From: Maribacter algicola | GTDB taxonomy: Bacteria; Bacteroidota; Bacteroidia; Flavobacteriales; Flavobacteriaceae | DNA: 64,000 nt | Assembly (NCBI RefSeq): GCF_003933245.1 | Contig: NZ_QUSX01000003.1 | Span: 1-64,000 of the forward strand | Reading direction: 5' to 3' | Shown here: positions 62,496-64,000 of the stretch, piece after piece | How the letters are laid out: each line of letters begins with the position of its first letter | Numbering within the stretch: the stretch's first letter is position 1 | The notes under the pieces: generated by a model | Databases searched by the model: none | The model's input: only the letters and a program-made list of their open reading frames with translations | Told to the model about the DNA's origin: nothing | Position numbers and translations under genes: made by a program

Positions 62496-64000
62496 ATGGC
62501 AAAAGAGAATAGTACGAGTCCCAAAAAGCCAAAATTCAGCTCTTGGTGGATCTATGGTTTGGTAGCAGTATTGCTTATTGGATTTCAATTGTTCAGTAGC
62601 GACGATTTGGCAAGTACCAAAAAAACGACTACATCAGAATTACAGGAATATCTAAGAAATGGGGATGTTAAGAAAATATTGATTATTACCAATACCAATC
62701 AGGCAAAGGTATTTCTTACGGATGAGGCGATGACCAAGGAGGTTCATAAGGACGTTTCTGAAAAATCGTTTTTACCCACTTCGGGCACTGTGCCCCAATA
62801 CACCTTGGATTATGGAGATCTACAGATTTTTCAAAATGAAATCACCGAGATAAAAAAGGATAACAACCTTGATACCATCATTGAATTTGGTAAAGAATCC
62901 ACTGCCATTTTAGACTTTTTACTTTCATTGTTACCATTTGTTCTTATCATTGGTATATGGATTTACCTAATGAGAAGGATGTCTGGAGGCGGAGGCGGTG
63001 GAGCCGGAGGCCAAATTTTCAACATTGGAAAATCCAAGGCAAAACTATTTGATGAAAAAACGGATACCAGAACTTCGTTTAAAGATGTTGCGGGATTGGA
63101 AGGTGCCAAAGAAGAGGTTGAGGAAATTGTAGAGTTTCTAAGAAATCCAGACAAATACACATCTCTTGGAGGAAAAATTCCAAAAGGGGCGTTGCTAGTA
63201 GGACCTCCAGGTACAGGTAAAACCCTATTGGCCAAGGCCGTTGCAGGAGAGGCAAAAGTTCCTTTTTTCTCACTATCAGGATCAGATTTTGTGGAAATGT
63301 TCGTGGGAGTAGGTGCCTCAAGGGTTAGGGACCTTTTCAAACAGGCCAAGGACAAATCCCCAGCGATTATTTTTATTGATGAAATCGATACCATTGGTAG
63401 GGCAAGGGGCAAAAATAATTTTACAGGATCTAATGATGAAAGGGAAAACACCCTGAATCAGCTTCTTACCGAGATGGATGGATTTGGAACTAACACCAAT
63501 GTTATCGTATTGGCGGCAACCAACCGTGCCGATGTTCTCGATAAGGCCTTAATGCGTGCAGGGAGATTCGATAGACAAATTTATGTGGACCTTCCAGATA
63601 TCCGAGAACGAAAGGAGATTTTTGAAGTACACTTAAGACCAATAAAAACGGCCGAAACATTGGATTTGGATTTCCTAGCCAGACAAACTCCCGGATTTTC
63701 CGGTGCCGATATTGCAAATGTTTGTAACGAGGCCGCACTGATTGCCGCTAGAAAAGAACAAAAGGCCGTAAATAAACAGGATTTCCTGGATGCCGTTGAT
63801 AGAATAGTAGGAGGTCTGGAAAAGAAAAACAAAATTATAACTCCCGGTGAGAAAGAAACCATTGCTTACCATGAAGCAGGTCATGCAACCGTTAGCTGGA
63901 TGCTAGAGCATGCTGCTCCTTTGGTAAAGGTAACCATTGTACCTAGGGGACAATCCTTAGGTGCCGCCTGGTATTTACCCGAAGAAAGACTTATTGTAAG
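62496..64000 (+). CDS. ftsH: ATP-dependent zinc metalloprotease FtsH (cut by right edge)
   Basis: 501 codons are visible from ATG at 62496 ([18 protein letters not shown]). Two membrane segments (about 18-33 and 140-162) flank a periplasmic domain, then a Gly-rich linker ([12 protein letters not shown]). The AAA module has Walker A GPPGTGKT (236-243), Walker B IIFIDEID and the pore [15 protein letters not shown]. The SRH is [22 protein letters not shown]. The protease zinc site HEAGH is at 459-463. The C-terminus lies outside the window. It degrades misfolded membrane and regulatory proteins. It is co-oriented with rsfS. Confidence 0.98.
   Translation, partial: MAKENSTSPKKPKFSSWWIYGLVAVLLIGFQLFSSDDLASTKKTTTSELQEYLRNGDVKKILIITNTNQAKVFLTDEAMTKEVHKDVSEKSFLPTSGTVPQYTLDYGDLQIFQNEITEIKKDNNLDTIIEFGKESTAILDFLLSLLPFVLIIGIWIYLMRRMSGGGGGGAGGQIFNIGKSKAKLFDEKTDTRTSFKDVAGLEGAKEEVEEIVEFLRNPDKYTSLGGKIPKGALLVGPPGTGKTLLAKAVAGEAKVPFFSLSGSDFVEMFVGVGASRVRDLFKQAKDKSPAIIFIDEIDTIGRARGKNNFTGSNDERENTLNQLLTEMDGFGTNTNVIVLAATNRADVLDKALMRAGRFDRQIYVDLPDIRERKEIFEVHLRPIKTAETLDLDFLARQTPGFSGADIANVCNEAALIAARKEQKAVNKQDFLDAVDRIVGGLEKKNKIITPGEKETIAYHEAGHATVSWMLEHAAPLVKVTIVPRGQSLGAAWYLPEERLIV

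Overview
The window reads as a chromosomal segment of a marine-type member of the Flavobacteriaceae (Bacteroidota). The evidence is a type IX secretion (T9SS)/gliding-type surface locus with PorP/SprF, a PorE-like OmpA protein and a CHU_C-type C-terminal domain; A+T-rich intergenic DNA; repeated matches to the Bacteroidota promoter signature (TTTG or TTG, about 19 nt, TAnnTTTG); near absence of Shine-Dalgarno sequences except in front of rpsU; and family-typical genes (DUF3467 next to rpoC, DUF2851, bTHX, short-form HPF). The genus cannot be fixed from the sequence alone. No prophage, insertion sequence, CRISPR array, rRNA operon or replication origin was seen.

Layout. 1-12252, minus strand: surface-protein region. 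It holds the start of a repeat-built exported protein cut by the left edge, a 1492-residue Calx-beta/CUB/beta-helix protein, and a three-gene unit of giant T9SS adhesin, PorP/SprF and PorE-like OmpA. 12559-14148, plus: prfC. 14182-27284, minus: the core information-processing cluster (tuf, tRNA-Trp, secE, nusG, rplK, rplA, rplJ, rplL, rpoB, rpoC, DUF3467), preceded at 27341-27905 by tRNA-Thr(TGT), Tyr, Gly and Thr(GGT), the same order as E. coli thrU-tyrU-glyT-thrT-tufB. 28008-29600, minus: hpf, xerC and rpsU. 29634-36369, minus: an acyl-CoA dehydrogenase with a helix-hairpin-helix protein, a sodium:alanine-type symporter, a potassium channel/PspC/DUF2851 unit and a rhodanese.

36487-38187, plus: a small MarR/nitroreductase/YceI set with a perfect palindrome at the regulator promoter. 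38265-45063, plus: a complete trp operon (EGDCFBA plus a small membrane protein). It is headed by a 17-codon leader peptide with three consecutive Trp codons and an intrinsic terminator, which is textbook ribosome-mediated attenuation. The near-seamless gene junctions of this operon are broken only between trpC and trpF, by an intergenic palindromic repeat.

45218-64000: a housekeeping mosaic. It holds an M20 peptidase, ppc, a uracil-DNA-glycosylase-fold protein, bTHX, yaaA, an RluD/PASTA pair, ddl, coaD, a PAS kinase/response-regulator pair, an M14 peptidase lipoprotein, a NUDIX/pyrE divergent pair 7 nt apart, a SRPBCC protein converging on birA, rsfS, and ftsH cut by the right edge.

The most interesting signals are regulatory: the trp leader attenuator, the strong Shine-Dalgarno of rpsU (autoregulation is known in this clade), a terminator-like hairpin built into the first codons of the helix-hairpin-helix gene, a terminator-like hairpin between rplL and rpoB, leaderless-looking promoters at pyrE and coaD, and shared sequence elements upstream of two surface-protein genes. 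No wholly new multi-gene system was recognised.
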